A stretch of 64,000 nt of DNA. Origin: Nitzschia sp. DOCU1. Taxonomy: Eukaryota > Bacillariophyta > Bacillariophyceae > Bacillariales > Bacillariaceae. Position numbers and translations under genes: made by a program. The notes beneath the pieces were generated by a model. The model was not told the DNA's origin. It was given only the letters and a program-made list of their open reading frames with translations, and searched no databases. Below, in pieces: positions 31,507-42,500 of the stretch (positions are counted from its first letter, which is position 1; each line of letters starts with the position of its first letter). The DNA lies in contig OX595989.1 in NCBI GenBank assembly GCA_951394045.1, forward strand, positions 1,798,001 to 1,862,000, read 5' to 3'.

Positions 31507-34266
31507 ATGGATGATGCCAGCGATAGCGACGGCTCGGATTGCGGTTTGGTTTTCGAAAACCTCGACCTCGCTGGGGTGGATTTTGATCAGCCGGGCGACG
31601 ATCCATCACTGAGCGACGCTGATCGATTTGCACTAGGGATTGAACTGGACACAATTGCAAATCAATGGAGCAATCGATCTTCCAACGAGGAGAAAATCGT
31701 ACCAGAGACTGCAGCAAGAGTCGCCGAGACTGCGTCACTCCTCGCAAAGGGTCAATACATGGAAATTCTTCGCGGTGATTTTGCGACTAGGCTTTATGGT
31801 GAGACCACACCTGAAGATGAGTGTGCTTCGATATGGAGTTCCGTTCGTAAACGACTGGAGACATCATGCAAGACTGTGTCTGATTGCGTGGAAGCCGAAC
31901 TTGTGGGAATTGCCGCCTTCAATTTGTTTCAGCAATTGAACTACACTGGCCCAACCTTTGACGTGCAGGCGAAACTGGTCGGCATCAATCCACATCCATC
32001 CTTTCAGCTCGTGCTAAACGCGGGTGAAGACGATAATGTTTCACATACCATCACTGCCAAGCGGCACACGCGGTACCACAACACAGTGCTTTCCGAACTT
32101 GCCTGTGAAGGCCAGTGGCCTTGCCAGGTTGTCGAAGCGCCCTACTTGCTTTTGTTGGCACGTTGCATATTTTTGGCTCATGCGGATCCTAGTCGCGGAA
32201 GCTGGGGCGCATCGCAAGGGGATGAAGCGAAGTCCATGTCGCAGTCCTTTGTTGGTCTAACGTCTCACTTGTCGGCCGCGGCGGTTTGGAGTGCTCGAGC
32301 TGTCGTGGCACATGAACGACTTTTGCTCACACAAGAACCGACCGTCACATTATGGAAAGAAATAGACAACATTTTTCCTCGGTGCATTCGTGCCATGACT
32401 GGAAAGAGCAGATATCTGCGCGCTATGGTTATCCTCGAGTTTGGGCTGGCTTGTCACCATTTCAATCGCCCCAAACAGGGAAAAGCACTGTTTCTTCAGG
32501 CAAAAGATACATCGGGACTCTTCTTGGAGGTGACAGGAGCGGAAGGAAAACGAACGAAATTTCAGCAAAAAGCCACTGCGCAATTGGTTGTCCGTGCTGC
32601 CTCAGTGAAGGATAGTGAGGACGTGCAATCCGCTCAAATGAACGGCGACGAACAAGACAAGGTCAAGTCACAAATGATTGGTTTCTCCGAAGATGCGATT
32701 CTTCACGATCGAGTACAGTTCGAAGACGAAGACGAGAACAAAGTCCGAGCACTGACTATTCTGGACCAAGCAATATTGCTTGGTCTGTGTTTAGACATAA
32801 AAGACAGCAACCCGTCCGACCGGCTGACGGCGGAAGAAATGTCGGCTTACTTGGCGCGAGTACTTTGCCACCACGATGACTGGATTGTTTACTCTACGGC
32901 TCTCCTCGAACGAGCATGGCTTGAATTCGATGGTAATCACACGAAAGAGAGAGCGATTCTGCAGATGCAGGCACTTGCTGACCAGCACACGGATAGACTG
33001 ACGATCACTCAGTCCACACGAAAGAGTATCGAGGACTCCTCGCCGGTCCAAGATCGATTAAAGAATCTCCACAGTATAGTTTACCCCCCTCGGTGGCAAA
33101 TGCTTCGGGATGTTGCAGAGAGATACGCACAGATCGGGATTGTTACAAGTGCTGCAGAAATTTTCACGGAAATTGAGGCTTGGGACGAGGTCGTCGACTG
33201 CTATCGTCGCGCTGGACGAGAGAAGCGAGCAAAAGAGATCGTAACAGAACGATTAGCTATCAGCGAAACACCTCGAATGTGGACGGCTCTTGGAGATATC
33301 ACCAATGAACCAGAGCATTATGAGAAAGCAATCGAGCTGTCCCGAGGTCGATTTTCCCAGGCGTACATTGCCCTGGGCAAGTACTACTTTGATGCTGGCG
33401 ACTTGGAAAAGTCTGTTGAAAACTATCGAAAGGCTCTAAAACTGAGACCTTTGATTCCAGCTGTGTGGTTCAGAGTCGGAACAATTAACATGCAGCTCGA
33501 AGATTGGGATGGTGCCTTAATGGCTTTCACGGAAGTAGTGCAGCAGCACCCAGAAGAAGCTGAGGCTTGGGCGAATGTCGCTGCCATCCACCTCAACAAC
33601 AAGAAACCCGGGGAGGCATATCCTGCCCTGTTGGAGTCACTGAAGTATAGCCGAAATAATTGGCGAGTGTGGGTCAGCAAGCTCTACACGTGCCTGGATC
33701 TGCGCAAGTTTGACGAGGCCGCACAGGCGTGCAATGTGCTTCTGGATTTGTCAAAATCATCTCAAGGCGTACCTGAACTAGAAGAGAAGTGTGTTAGGGC
33801 CATTGTTGGTGGAACCGTGGAGCATTACGTGTCTGCAAAAGAAAAGGTCGATAAGGTTGCTCTAGACTCAGCCCGGCGGAGCCTAGTACGAGTGCAAGAA
33901 CTACTTGACAGACTTGCAGCGGTGACTAGTGCACCATGGCTATACGAAACACGCGCCTTTTTATCAGGTCAAATTGGTCTCGACGTGGAGGTATTTGAAA
34001 ACCTGATGAAGGAGTATAGATCGCTGACATCAGTTAGATCATGGGAGAAAGATGACCAGCAAGTCCAGCGAGTTTGCAGAACTATTACCCAGATCGTCCA
34101 ATATCAGCAGAACTCCAGAGAGGACCTAACCAAATCCAAATTTCTTCTTGCTGGCGTCTTGAAGCGAATCACTCAATCCAGAACTCACGGCGGCAGCATG
34201 CCCGAAGAAGTCAACAGAATTGAGCAGTTGCTCACCGAGATCACCGCTAAGCTGCAGGATCAGTAA
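31507..34266 (+). CDS. TTC27: TTC27/Emw1 family TPR protein
   Basis: A single exon of 919 residues. The C-terminal half carries the family-specific string PPRWQMLRDVAERYAQIGIV, AAEIFTEIEAWDEVVDCYRR, AKEIVTERLAISETPRMWTA and LGDITNEPEHYEKAIELSRG, then canonical TPRs (AYIALGKYYFDAGDLEKSVE, AVWFRVGTINMQLEDWDGAL, AEAWANVAAIHLNNKKPGEA). This order matches human TTC27 and yeast Emw1. The family is essential in yeast and linked to cell-wall integrity and chaperone-type roles; the molecular job is not settled. The N-terminal 300 residues are helical and less conserved. The ATG (GAGCCATGGATG) is the first in frame. Confidence 0.88.
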   Translation: MDDASDSDGSDCGLVFENLDLAGVDFDQPGDDPSLSDADRFALGIELDTIANQWSNRSSNEEKIVPETAARVAETASLLAKGQYMEILRGDFATRLYGETTPEDECASIWSSVRKRLETSCKTVSDCVEAELVGIAAFNLFQQLNYTGPTFDVQAKLVGINPHPSFQLVLNAGEDDNVSHTITAKRHTRYHNTVLSELACEGQWPCQVVEAPYLLLLARCIFLAHADPSRGSWGASQGDEAKSMSQSFVGLTSHLSAAAVWSARAVVAHERLLLTQEPTVTLWKEIDNIFPRCIRAMTGKSRYLRAMVILEFGLACHHFNRPKQGKALFLQAKDTSGLFLEVTGAEGKRTKFQQKATAQLVVRAASVKDSEDVQSAQMNGDEQDKVKSQMIGFSEDAILHDRVQFEDEDENKVRALTILDQAILLGLCLDIKDSNPSDRLTAEEMSAYLARVLCHHDDWIVYSTALLERAWLEFDGNHTKERAILQMQALADQHTDRLTITQSTRKSIEDSSPVQDRLKNLHSIVYPPRWQMLRDVAERYAQIGIVTSAAEIFTEIEAWDEVVDCYRRAGREKRAKEIVTERLAISETPRMWTALGDITNEPEHYEKAIELSRGRFSQAYIALGKYYFDAGDLEKSVENYRKALKLRPLIPAVWFRVGTINMQLEDWDGALMAFTEVVQQHPEEAEAWANVAAIHLNNKKPGEAYPALLESLKYSRNNWRVWVSKLYTCLDLRKFDEAAQACNVLLDLSKSSQGVPELEEKCVRAIVGGTVEHYVSAKEKVDKVALDSARRSLVRVQELLDRLAAVTSAPWLYETRAFLSGQIGLDVEVFENLMKEYRSLTSVRSWEKDDQQVQRVCRTITQIVQYQQNSREDLTKSKFLLAGVLKRITQSRTHGGSMPEEVNRIEQLLTEITAKLQDQ

Positions 34267-34669
34267 AAAGGGCAATTTAGAGTTCCTCGTGATAATAATG
34301 GATATTGGATCCACGCTCACTTGTACTTTCCTCCTAGCTCTGAAACTACAAATGCTTGCTACGACTAGAACTGTTAAGTAAAATAATATCCAGTACTGGT
34401 ACCAGGTACTATACATACTACAAATATCTTCGACTACTGCGAATCAACCGAGGACTGACATCATCGATCCTCTTCTCCAACACTCGACACACTCGACACT
34501 CGCGGCTGATGCGATGCCTTTTGCTTCTCCCAGCCGTCATCGGTCGATCCTCATCATCGATCCGAGCGATTTCCTTGCATTGACGGCATCCATTGACGAC
34601 ATTCCTTGCAGTAAGAGAAATAAAAATTGCTTTCATTTTAAATTGCCAAACATTCGGCACAAGTACAAA
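34267..34669. promoter_or_regulatory. Intergenic region upstream of the TPM-domain gene
   Basis: About 400 bp. The TPM frame is open back to 34514, but that extension would bury the signal peptide, so it is treated as 5' UTR. Short CACTCGACA-type repeats are present around 34480-34500. Confidence 0.4.
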
Positions 34670-35531
34670 ATGAAAATCCTTTCGGTTGCCATTGTTCTTT
34701 CGAGCATCCTTGGGCTGGATGCGTTTGCCGGTAATACCCGTGATCCGCCGCTACTTGTCGGCACCAGGCTAAACATGGCGCCGAGTGAAGGTGTAAGCAG
34801 GAGGAACAGTCTTCTGTCGATTGCTGTAGCATCGGGCTTCCTTGTGTCTTCTCAGCCCGCTTCCGCTCGTCTGGAATCAGTCAACCGACCGGATCTCCTT
34901 CCTTCGGAGAAGGGGCTCAACGTCATTCAAACCGAGAAATTCTTAACATCAGGCCAAGCCAAACGGATGGATTCCATGCTCGCAAGCCTGGAAAAAGACA
35001 CTGGTTTTCGGGTTCGAGTTTTGTGCCAGAACTACCCCAACACCCCAGGGCTAGCGATTCGTGACTATTGGGACCTTGGAAAGGAGGTAAGTCCTTATAC
35101 GATCGCGGCTAGAAATTTTTCTGTTGGACTTGGCTCGGCATCCTACTAAAAGCGCCCCATTTCCTTTCGAATAGGGACAAAAAGACGATAAGTACGTTGT
35201 CTTGGTAGTCGATCAATTTGGTGGCCGAGGTAGGTTAACGTTAATGACGATTCCTCGCCGAAGCATGTACACGCTCAAGTAGTTTCTTTGCTTCTCTTCA
35301 GGAAATGTTCTGAACTTCAATGTGGGGGATGGGGTCAAGTTTGCTCTGCCAAACATCTTCTGGACTCGTCTGTCGGCAAAGTATGGAAATACTTTCTTCG
35401 TGAAAGAGAATGGCATTGATCTGGCGGTAACCAATGCTATAGAGGCCATAGTTGAATGTTTGCGCTCTGAAGACGGATTCTGCACAGCACCACCTGATGA
35501 GGGTCAAAGTCTAAGATCGCTTGGAATGTAA
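34670..35531 (+). CDS. TPM-domain thylakoid lumen protein (TLP18.3/Psb32-like)
   Basis: Exons 34670-35086, 35175-35229 and 35302-35531 (introns 88 and 72 bp) give 233 residues. The N-terminus is a three-part address: signal peptide MKILSVAIVLSSILGLDAF with an ASAFAP-like LDAFAG site, a short transit region, then SRRNSLLSIAVASGFL with a twin arginine and a terminal ASA cleavage site, a Tat-type thylakoid lumen signal. The mature part is a TPM fold: LTSGQAKRMDSMLASLEKDT, then YVVLVVDQFGGRGNVLNFNV and FWTRLSAKYGNTFFVKENG. Relatives TLP18.3 and Psb32 act in photosystem II repair in the lumen. The central exon is only 55 nt. The ATG at 34670 is chosen because it starts the signal peptide. Confidence 0.87.
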
Positions 35532-36056
35532 GGAAACAAATGGGTCGGCCACTGTGTGGCCAGCTACCCTGCTAACAACAGATCGACGCTGCCTAGACCG
35601 GCCCGATTACGTCTACCGGTAGTAATTTACGACTCTCGAGGCTTTGAATAGTTTATAAGATCATTTCTTCCAGCAGCAGTGCGGAAAATCAACTGCAAAT
35701 TTCTTTTCTAAAAGCACTATGTCTATCGTGTGACTGTGGGGTTGGTCTATTTCTTGATTGCATCTATTAGTTGAAGGCTTCAAACACGAATCTTACATCT
35801 GCTAAGTCACGAATGACGTACTCAGAAGAAGATATTACCAGGGCCGGCAGACAGACGGCACGCGTACGTCCGACACGCGGCATGCTGCCCTTGATGCCGA
35901 CATTTATGTGACGAAAAAGTTGAATGTGTCTCAATCGAAAAAAATGATGCTGGCATCCATCGGGCGAAGTCCACATCATGATCCGCCATACTATCAGCGT
36001 ACCTCAGGTAGTTCTTGAGCTAAGTAGTGTTGTTGGGTGTGCAGAAGTCGAGCATC
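35532..36056. promoter_or_regulatory. Intergenic region upstream of the M16 protease
   Basis: About 525 bp between two plus-strand plastid-protein genes. The M16 frame is open to 36027 but has no ATG before 36057. Nothing else is supported. Confidence 0.4.
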
Positions 36057-39000
36057 ATGGATCACCCTCGAAGTCGATGGCCGGGGCTTTTAATCATCCT
36101 CTGCTGGGCGCCGTCGACGGTGTCGGGGTTTCTGCCGCCAGGCAAGCCAATCACGACGTCATGTTCCAAGATACGGCCGCAACGTGAGCTATCTCGGGCT
36201 GTGAGAGAACTCCAAGCTGTCAAATCAGATGAATATTTCTCCCCAGATGACACGAAACGCCGTCAATTACTCTTTTCGATGCTGGCAGCGGCGACGGGAT
36301 CGGCCACGCTGACACCGGCAACGAGTGCCTACGCAGAGGAAGCCCGGCACACAGCCGTTTCCCCGCCCCTTGTGGACTGGGAGAACATCAAAAAGATCAT
36401 GAAGCCACCTTTGGATGACCGAGATTATTTGGCCTACATTATGGACAACGGCCTACGCGTCGTCCTGTGTTCCGACCCGACTTCCAACGAAGCTGGGGCA
36501 GCTATGGATGTTCACGTCGGTGCATGTTCGGACCCGAAAGAAATTCCTGGCTTGGCTCATTTTAACGAGCACATGTTATTTTTGGGTACCAAAGAATATC
36601 CCAAAGAAGACTCTTTCGAAGAATTTTTGGCTTCCAATGGAGGTAGCTCCAACGCGTACACAGCCAGTGAGGATACCGTCTATTATTTCACGCTTCAGGC
36701 TGAGGCCGATGAGAAATTGGTAGAAGGCCTCAAACGGTTTGGGTCCTTCTTCACGTCGCCTCTTTTTACGGAAGGTGCGACGGGACGAGAGTTGAATGCC
36801 ATAGAAAGCGAAAATGCCAAGAACTTGCAATCGGACAATTTTCGAGTATATCAGATTGAAAAGAGCCGTCAGAATAGTGACCACCCACATTCCAAGTTCT
36901 TTACGGGGAACAAGAAAACGCTGCTTGAAGGGAGTAAGCAAGCTGGCTTAGATCTTCGCTCGGAGTTGATTAAGTTCTATACCAAGTATTATTCGGCGAA
37001 CCAGATGACATTGGCCGTAGTCGGTCCTCAATCGCTGGAATCACTTAAAAAGATGTCCGATACAGCATTTGGAAATGTGCCGAATCGGAATGTACCAAAG
37101 CCGGAAGAAGAGTGGAAACAACGTATACCGCCATTCAACGGAAATAGTGTCATTCCATCGTATGGACACATCGTCAAGCTAGTTCCAGTCCAAGATCTCC
37201 GACAGGTCACAATATCATGGCCAATTGTGTACGCCGACGACGATGACAGACGCGTTGCTCTCTTGACAAAGCAGTCGAACTATGTCGCCCATCTCATTGG
37301 TCACGAAGGTCCTGGGTCCTTGCTCTCGTATCTTAAGCGAAAGGGATGGGCAAACTCGCTGGAGGCTTCTTCAGAGTCGGAATTATCTGACTTTGAGACC
37401 TTTGATATTATAATAGGTCTTTCTCGAGCTGGGCTTACCAACGTGGACACGGTAATCGAAGGCCTTTTTTCATATCTGAGGATGCTGCGTGATAAAACCA
37501 TTCCCTCGTACGTGTATAATGAAGTATTACAGCTGGAGGAGTTACAATGGCGATACGCTTCCAAGGGGGGTGTTAGCGGGCATGTTCAGACTTTGGCCTC
37601 CGCCTTGCAGAAGTACCCCCCTTCCCTGTGCGTGGCTGGTCCTGGTCGGCTGGCTCTCTCGACAGATGCGACCACTTTGGAAACATCCAGTGAACCGCGA
37701 TCGGCATTTACTTCCGCCCAGCTGGATTTTACACGATCTTTGACTCAGGAATTGGTCAACAAGCTGACAGTCGAAAGGGCCTTACCGACCCTGATAAGCA
37801 AGTCGTTCCAAGGGCGAACCGACAAAAAAGAGAAGTGGTACGGGTCGGACTATTCGGTAGAGCCCATTCCAAAGTCGACCATGGATCAATGGATGCAAGC
37901 GGCGAAGCCTCAGTCCCTTGAGCTCGACTTCCCTAGGCCAAATCAATTCATTCCATCCGAAACCGGACTGAAAATCAAATATCCTCCCACCCCCAAAGAT
38001 CGTTTCCGGAAACGAAGTTTCGAGGAGCGCATCGCACCGTTACCTCCACCAAAGATTATCCGAGATGATGGTCCAGAGGGTCGCTTGACCGTTTACTACA
38101 AACCTGATGATCGTTTTGGTCAACCGAAGGCGTTTGTCGTGTTCCAGCTTTTGACTAAGGAGGTTTCTTCGTCTGCCAAAAAGGCTGCCTTGGCCAATAT
38201 GTACGAGTTTTCCTTGACAGACAAGTTGACCGAATATGCCTACGATGCTGGTCTTGCAGGGTTGACCTACGACGTTCGGGTCGTACCTCGCGGCGTTCGT
38301 CTCACTTTTGGGGGGTACAATGACAAGCTACAGAAGTTCGCTGAGTATGTCTCAAAAAAGGCTTCGTTGGATTTCAAGGACGTGTTACCCAAGGATGAAA
38401 ATGAGTTTGAACGATACAAAGATCTCTTGAGCCGAACCTTTGCTGCCTTCGACGTGAAGCAACCTTTTGCCCATTGCACTAGCTACAGCCAACTTCTGAT
38501 CAACCCAAAAGCCTTTCAGTACTCCAACAAGGATCTGAGAGATGAAACAGACAAGATTACGTTGGATGATCTGAAGGCGTATGCCGAAAAGCTGTGGTCC
38601 TCTGGAAAAGGTCTTGCGTTAGTCCAGGGAAACGTTGACCAGAAAGAAGCCGAGTCCTTGGTGGCTTCCATCGACAAAACCCTTGGCTTTCAGCTAATCA
38701 AGCGGGAAGAGTTCCCACCCGAACTATCCCCGCTACCACTTCCAACCAGCTCTAGTAAAGGGCAGCCTACGAGACTTGTCATCTCTGAGCCCAACCCCGA
38801 CAACAGCAATAGCGCCTCATACGTCATGTTGCAGAACTTGTCAGAGGATCCGAAGGAACACGTGCTGATCGAACTCCTCTCAAGCTGTGTTTCTGAGAGG
38901 TTCTATGAGGACCTAAGAACAAAACAACAACTCGGTTACATAGTGCAATCTGGCATTCGAGCTCTGGGCAAAACCAGATTCATTGGCTTCATTGTACAGT

Positions 39001-39494
39001 CTTCGGTCGCAACCAACGAGAAACTGACCAAGGAAATTTTGAAGTTTCTAGACAATGTTCGACCGAATGTGCTGGAGAAGCTCACGAAAGGCGATTTTGC
39101 AGTATACGTTAAAAGCCTGATTGACAGCAAAACCGAACCCGACAAACAACTAGCCAGCGAAGTGACGAGGAACTGGGGAGAAATCGGATCTGGTCGATTG
39201 CAGTTCGATAGGACGCAGCGGGAGATTGCGGCGGCACTAGATCTGACAAAGGAGGACTTGCTTGAATTCTGGGACAACTTGTACGTCAAGGATGGCCGCC
39301 GAATTCTCATCACTGAAGTAGTTCCTCAAGTAGGAGTGGCATCAACGCAGGCACCACCCAGGAGCACGGGGTACAAGTCAGCGGAAGTTCCCACCGGAAC
39401 TGGCCCAATCCTGGGTATCGATGACATCGACGACTTTCGGACTGATCGTGAGAAGATTTTGCTTACTACGGTCGACTTGGAAAGATTGGGGTAG
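36057..39494 (+). CDS. Insulysin-type M16 metalloprotease with thylakoid-lumen-type presequence
   Basis: A single exon of 1145 residues. The inverted zinc motif HFNEH is at 168-172 (Glu171 catalytic) with the distal ligand in IESENAKN (about Glu252). NGGSSNAYTASEDTVYYF and, near the C-terminus, LRTKQQLGYIVQSG are the insulin-degrading-enzyme subgroup hallmarks, so this is a full two-half insulysin rather than a processing peptidase. The N-terminus has a signal peptide with SGFLPP (Phe at +1, residues 24-28) typical of diatom stromal import. Then TKRRQLLFSMLAAATGSATL ends in an AYA site near residue 93, a twin-Arg lumen signal. An insulysin in the lumen would degrade peptides there; that location is inference. 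Its stop is 28 bp from COG1's stop. Confidence 0.9.
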   Translation: MDHPRSRWPGLLIILCWAPSTVSGFLPPGKPITTSCSKIRPQRELSRAVRELQAVKSDEYFSPDDTKRRQLLFSMLAAATGSATLTPATSAYAEEARHTAVSPPLVDWENIKKIMKPPLDDRDYLAYIMDNGLRVVLCSDPTSNEAGAAMDVHVGACSDPKEIPGLAHFNEHMLFLGTKEYPKEDSFEEFLASNGGSSNAYTASEDTVYYFTLQAEADEKLVEGLKRFGSFFTSPLFTEGATGRELNAIESENAKNLQSDNFRVYQIEKSRQNSDHPHSKFFTGNKKTLLEGSKQAGLDLRSELIKFYTKYYSANQMTLAVVGPQSLESLKKMSDTAFGNVPNRNVPKPEEEWKQRIPPFNGNSVIPSYGHIVKLVPVQDLRQVTISWPIVYADDDDRRVALLTKQSNYVAHLIGHEGPGSLLSYLKRKGWANSLEASSESELSDFETFDIIIGLSRAGLTNVDTVIEGLFSYLRMLRDKTIPSYVYNEVLQLEELQWRYASKGGVSGHVQTLASALQKYPPSLCVAGPGRLALSTDATTLETSSEPRSAFTSAQLDFTRSLTQELVNKLTVERALPTLISKSFQGRTDKKEKWYGSDYSVEPIPKSTMDQWMQAAKPQSLELDFPRPNQFIPSETGLKIKYPPTPKDRFRKRSFEERIAPLPPPKIIRDDGPEGRLTVYYKPDDRFGQPKAFVVFQLLTKEVSSSAKKAALANMYEFSLTDKLTEYAYDAGLAGLTYDVRVVPRGVRLTFGGYNDKLQKFAEYVSKKASLDFKDVLPKDENEFERYKDLLSRTFAAFDVKQPFAHCTSYSQLLINPKAFQYSNKDLRDETDKITLDDLKAYAEKLWSSGKGLALVQGNVDQKEAESLVASIDKTLGFQLIKREEFPPELSPLPLPTSSSKGQPTRLVISEPNPDNSNSASYVMLQNLSEDPKEHVLIELLSSCVSERFYEDLRTKQQLGYIVQSGIRALGKTRFIGFIVQSSVATNEKLTKEILKFLDNVRPNVLEKLTKGDFAVYVKSLIDSKTEPDKQLASEVTRNWGEIGSGRLQFDRTQREIAAALDLTKEDLLEFWDNLYVKDGRRILITEVVPQVGVASTQAPPRSTGYKSAEVPTGTGPILGIDDIDDFRTDREKILLTTVDLERLG

Positions 39495-39522
39495 GTTAAC
39501 TCATTTAACATGGAAGTTACTT

Positions 39523-42500
39523 TTAATTCTTTTTGAGCATCGAGCTGAAAAAGCCCAAGCCGGCACGTACAGCACCGCCACCCACTCGATCCTGGCGGCC
39601 TTCGCTGTCGTCTTTCTCTTTGTACTTGTTGCGGGCCTGAACACCACTGAGTGTACGATCCGATTGGATCGGAAGCAACGGAAACCGGCAGGAAGATGCC
39701 AGCGGGACGTACAGCAAAGGATTGCTGCCCATCCCGGGGGTAGCTGCACTGCCCCCCAAATCACCCAACGGGACCGACATCTCGTCGTCCTGGCCGAGAA
39801 GTGAGGAGAAAAACAGATCACAGACTTCCATGATATGGCTGTGATTTTCCTCAATCTTGGTCAAAACCGACTTATCGCAAGAACGCCGTAACAGTGCATC
39901 TACTTCTTTGGACAACTTGCGTAACGCTGCCTCGGAAGTCGTCTCGGCCCCACCCTTACCAAAACCATACCGATTTCGTCGGAAAAACGTCCTCCCAACA
40001 AATGTCAAATCACTCTTAAGCTGGACTAATCCTGAAGGACCGCAGTTTCGCAAAGTCGAATCCCCCAGAGCTGCACCGATATGTTCAGCCAGAACTGCCA
40101 CGACGGCAGACAAACCTTGTGACAAGAGTGCCCACCGGATGGTGGTCATCAAGCAAGGAATATCCGTGCTATCGACACCCATAGAACTAGCATACTCCTT
40201 TGATGGGACGGGCTCCAAAGAGTCCGACGGACACACGGAACGATTCAAGGTAAAGGTGACTTGTAGCAAAAAATCAATCACATGCGGGGAAACGTTGTTG
40301 ACGGGGGTATTGCCCGCCATCGACGACTGATCAACCAAATGGGAATAGATCCGTTGATATTCAGCTTCGCTGCAAGTACAAGCCGTTTGGACAAAGTCTT
40401 GCACATGTGACGAGAGAGTATTTGCGTGGGGGTGTAATACTTCTGCCGCCCACTTTTCAAAACAGGAAGCAATAATCTGATTCAAGGATTCCTGGATGGT
40501 ACCCAGAGCACTTTGCCGGCCCGAACTTTCGTGCCTTAATCCTCTCGCCAACAGCAACGTCAATTCATTCAGGGTGACATCCTGAGGAGCCCGCGATCCA
40601 CCCGTGGTTGGGACCGCCTTTTCCCCACTAGCCGCAAGCAACAGGGTCTCTCTTACCATTTCGGCCCCATGGAATTGCGTCCCCGAAAAGGCACTGTCCA
40701 CGGCTTCCATGGCTTCTTGAAAGGTGATCAGACCATCGTCATTGTCGTCGGCCAAATCAAAGGCCGATGACAACTCTAACATGGAAATCATTCCACTGGT
40801 CCCGTGGAGGACTGCTGGGGAAGAGTTGGGATCTAGCAGAGTTGGGAGGGCCGTCAATCTGAACTTCAATAGATGACAAAGGCGCCCCACAATTAACTCC
40901 TTGACCGCATCTGAACTGTCCGACACCAAAAGCATGCGGCGAAGCTCACAAATCAGGCGTCCCATGATCTCGCACGTCTGTACATAAAGGGACTGGCGAA
41001 GACGGGTTTCACTTTCTTCGCGTTCCTCGGCATGAACGAGGAGTTCATGTGCGTCATCGCTGACTTTGAGCAAGGCGGCATCCAATTCTGATGCAATGTG
41101 CAGGGTGTTTCGATAGGCCTGATGAGGAAGCATGCTAGACAAGGGCGGGGCATTCGTGAGTGACAAGCGGAGTGCCGAGACAACCTTGGTATGTACTGAT
41201 TGAAAGGACGTTGTCAACAAGGAATGCACCAGAGAGGAGAAAGTATTGCTAAAGAGTGCACTCCAAAGAGAAAGCTTTCGGTCGCTAGCGACTGTGTCTC
41301 GATGGCTTGTAAGAGAACTCCCTGCTCCGTGACTGCTACTGAGGACACTGGCAACGTCAACGACGCCACTAACGGCTTCTTCCCACGTGCAGGCTCCATT
41401 GGCATCCAACCGTTCGCGACAGTCCACGCCGTCTGTTTTATCATAAAGAGACTGCCGGATTTTACCCAGTGCAGAAGTTGTCGTACCAGCAATGTCCATC
41501 AAGACGCTCTTGACCTTGGTTCGAATCAGAGGCAAGTGGGCGGACAGAAAATTGGTTGTCTTTGTCTGCACGACCGATGCGGGGAATATGGGCAGGGATC
41601 TGACAATAGTCTCTGGGGCAGAAATGGACTGTGGGTGCATGGGAAACTTGCGTAGAACAAAGATCTGATATGGGTGCAATATAATGTCGTACTGTAAAAT
41701 CAAGACAATCTTGGACAAGATTTCTTCGGCATTCCCCGCGTCAGAATCGTCTCCTTCATCCGATGACCTGCCCGCCGCACTGCTGTCCTTGGCAGTAGTA
41801 CTCAGCTGACCCAATAGCCCTTGCAAGAGCTGCGCTTTGGCCTCAAAGTACAGATCCAATAGTTGAACAGGCCGATCCCGTGTTGGGGAAATATCCAAAA
41901 GATCCAGGGTAGACAGTGCCGACGCTGAGAGCTGCGCCCCATATTGCGGATTCGGTCCAAAGGAGGCTGCAGAATTGAGAATATGCTTTGAAATGCGCGT
42001 AATCTTCGCGGGCAAGGTTTGGACATGCAGAAATGTCATGCGCATTTGAGCTCTCAGCAAGGCATCCATCGATTGCAAGTTGCTGGCAGGCGTGACGCCC
42101 GATGCCAACGCCGTTGCTAGGGGATATTCGTCTGTCTGCTCGGCAATGATACGAAATAGCTGTAACAAGGATTCAGCAGCTTCGTGGACATCATTCTTAT
42201 CGAGCGCACGATGAATGAGCCTGGGCAAGTTTGACAGTTTGTGTCTCAGCACGAGCACATTGCTGCTGTCAGTGGGTTCCGCGTATTTCGAATCCTCCCT
42301 GGTGGAGGGCAGCGGTGCGGCCGTCGAGTTGACTAGTTTCTCCATCAAACCTGGAAGTGCGTGAACGAGCTCGTGCAGTTCTTGAGCTCTTTCTCGCATC
42401 TTCGTGACTTCATCGCTACTTCCAACAAGCTCTCGATATCGCGAGGCCAGCACCAGACGCAACTCGGTTTGTTTTGCTTCAGCCTCGCTCAACGCTCGGC

